In this document: positions 5,692-6,729 of the stretch, in pieces
Layout: every line of letters starts with the position of its first letter
Numbering within the stretch: position 1 is the first letter of the stretch
Source: Deltaproteobacteria bacterium
GTDB taxonomy: Bacteria; Desulfobacterota; Desulfobacteria; Desulfobacterales; JAFDCJ01
Direction: 5' to 3'
Assembly: GCA_019310665.1 (NCBI GenBank)
Contig: JAFDDW010000106.1
Coordinates: 1-6,729 of the forward strand
Length of the DNA: 6,729 nucleotides
Notes under the pieces: generated by a model
The model's database searches: none
What the model was told of the DNA's origin: nothing
Seen by the model: the letters and a program-made list of their open reading frames with translations, nothing else
Made by a program: the position numbers and the translations under genes

Positions 5692-6012
5692 ATGACCCAC
5701 CCCGATACGAAACGACCTGAATGCTTCGGGCAGCTTGAAATCGTTTTCCCAATGGGAGCGAACGGGTTGAGGCATTCACCGGAAACCTGTGTAGCGTGTG
5801 TGCATAAAACCGACTGCCTGCGAACAGGATTGAGAGGGGATGCCGGCCTAAAGGTTCATGAGGAGCATGTCGACAGATCCTATGAATCCGGTATGATCGG
5901 GTTTGCGGAAAGATGGTCAAAAAAGAAAGCAATTGAACGCCGCAAAAACGGCCCGGGTTCCTCGTTAATCAGAAACCTGTTGGGCAGATGCCGGCAGAAA
6001 CTCTCACCCTAA
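5674..6012 (+). CDS. Small conserved-looking protein with a Cys cluster, function unknown
   Basis: I do not assign this protein to a named family. It has 112 residues if started at the first ATG. Four cysteines occur as C17-x21-C39-x2-C42-x5-C48, a spacing compatible with a zinc or iron-sulfur site, plus a lone Cys106. The C-terminal half is charged and rich in Lys/Arg (WSKKKAIERRK, 81-91), with no membrane segment or signal peptide. The first six residues (MPKMPK) come from two copies of the 9-bp repeat, so the native start may be ATG 5692 (MTHPDTK), giving 106 residues. It begins 7 bases after radC and ends 7 bases before the VTT gene, whose ribosome binding site overlaps this stop codon. 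That tight packing, together with the residue composition, argues it is a real gene. Metal binding and nucleic-acid binding are only guesses. Confidence 0.7.
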   Translation: MPKMPKMTHPDTKRPECFGQLEIVFPMGANGLRHSPETCVACVHKTDCLRTGLRGDAGLKVHEEHVDRSYESGMIGFAERWSKKKAIERRKNGPGSSLIRNLLGRCRQKLSP

Positions 6013-6015
6013 AGG
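6011..6015 (+). promoter_or_regulatory. Ribosome binding site overlapping the upstream stop codon
   Basis: AAAGG at 6011-6015 overlaps the TAA stop (6010-6012) of the small Cys gene and lies 4 bases before the ATG at 6020. This arrangement favours translational coupling and fixes the start of the VTT-domain gene. Confidence 0.55.
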
Positions 6016-6019
6016 TACG

Positions 6020-6727
6020 ATGCGCTCACAATCTTCCCGTCTATATCTTAAAATCCTGGTTGGCCTTATAGCATGTGTAATTCTCATACTGGTGGTTCTG
6101 TTTCGCGATTCAATCTGGGAGAACGTTTCTTTTTTTTATCACCTTTTATCGGATCGGGACAAGGTGCGGGATTTTATCGCCTCCTTCGGGCTGGGTGCTC
6201 CGTTGATTTTTATGGGGATCCAGATTCTGCAAGTTATTTTTGCACCCGTTCCCGGAGAAGCCACCGGTTTTATTGGTGGCTATCTATTTGGCGTTCTTCA
6301 AGGATTTATTTACTCCAGCGTGGCTCTGGCGATCGGGTCCTGGATAAATTTTTCGATCGGCCGATTTCTGGGGGTGCGTTTTGTTCGCAAGATGATACCG
6401 GTGGATAAATTCGAAAAATTCGATTCGATGCTCAAACGCCAAGGTATTATCGTTCTGTTTTTGTTATTTGTCTTCCCAGGTTTTCCGAAAGACTATCTCT
6501 GCCTGTTCCTCGGCTTAAGCACACTGCCGCTAAAAGTATTTATCCTGCTGGTGTCAGTTGGCCGTATGCCCGGCACCTTCTTGCTCAGCCTGCAAGGGGC
6601 GTATCTTTTTGAAGAAAATTATGTTGTCCTGGGCCTGGTTGCAGCTGTATGTGCCGTTCTCTTTGTTGTAATTTACCGCTATCGTGAAAACCTTTATCTA
6701 TGGATTGAGAGATTCAACAACAAATAG
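6020..6727 (+). CDS. TVP38/TMEM64 (DedA-superfamily, VTT domain) membrane protein
   Basis: Integral inner-membrane protein of 235 residues in the SNARE-associated/VTT (TVP38-TMEM64) family. Other branches of this superfamily (DedA; eukaryotic TMEM41B and VMP1) are linked to lipid or undecaprenyl-phosphate translocation, but the substrate here is unknown. Hydrophobic segments lie at about 9-28, 55-77, 82-113, 141-166, 169-192 and 200-219. The two reentrant-loop signatures of the domain are visible: PVPGEATGFIGGYLFG (76-91) and FPGFPKDYLCLFLGLS (152-167). The typical GRMPGT turn follows at 181-186, before a further hydrophobic stretch. The usual R/K-rich segment between the halves is present (RFVRKMIPVDKFEKF, 120-134). 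The gene is complete, with stop TAG at 6725-6727. It is the third member of a tight radC-Cys protein-VTT run, which suggests cotranscription but no obvious shared pathway. Confidence 0.9.
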   Translation: MRSQSSRLYLKILVGLIACVILILVVLFRDSIWENVSFFYHLLSDRDKVRDFIASFGLGAPLIFMGIQILQVIFAPVPGEATGFIGGYLFGVLQGFIYSSVALAIGSWINFSIGRFLGVRFVRKMIPVDKFEKFDSMLKRQGIIVLFLLFVFPGFPKDYLCLFLGLSTLPLKVFILLVSVGRMPGTFLLSLQGAYLFEENYVVLGLVAAVCAVLFVVIYRYRENLYLWIERFNNK

Positions 6728-6729
6728 CC

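Overview
The window is an ordinary-looking bacterial chromosome segment with all recognisable genes on the + strand. In order they are: the C-terminal part of an AI-2E/PerM-type membrane transporter, gyrA, gpsA, a RadC-family JAMM protein, a small cysteine-bearing hypothetical protein, and a TVP38/DedA-type (VTT domain) membrane protein. There are no transposases, phage genes, tRNAs, rRNAs or CRISPR arrays. The protein style and the repeat-filled intergenic regions suggest a Desulfobacterota (former Deltaproteobacteria) genome, perhaps Desulfobacterales. That placement is an impression from familiarity and was not computed.

Layout. Positions 2-937 hold the transporter, which is cut by the left edge. 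A 37-base gap follows, containing a near-consensus sigma70-like promoter and the gyrA ribosome binding site. gyrA occupies 975-3404. A 258-base non-coding block (3405-3662) carries palindromes, a 9-bp repeat (ATGCCTAAA type), a GC hairpin and a 7-bp repeat array. gpsA occupies 3663-4703. A 240-base non-coding block (4704-4943) is built largely from 7-bp units of several different sequence families. Then radC (4944-5666), the small Cys protein (5674-6012) and the VTT protein (6020-6727) follow with 7-base gaps and look like one transcription unit. The last gene is complete, with its stop two bases from the right edge.

Roles. GyrA is the cleaving and rejoining subunit of DNA gyrase. GpsA makes sn-glycerol-3-phosphate for phospholipid synthesis. 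The VTT-domain protein belongs to a superfamily linked to lipid translocation across membranes. RadC's cellular role is unsettled. I see no single pathway joining these genes.

The least ordinary part is the non-coding DNA. Heptamer (7-bp period) degenerate tandem arrays of at least four sequence families lie on both sides of gpsA. A separate 9-bp repeat occurs both upstream of gpsA and at the 5' end of the small Cys gene, where it supplies three in-frame ATG codons spaced 9 bp apart.
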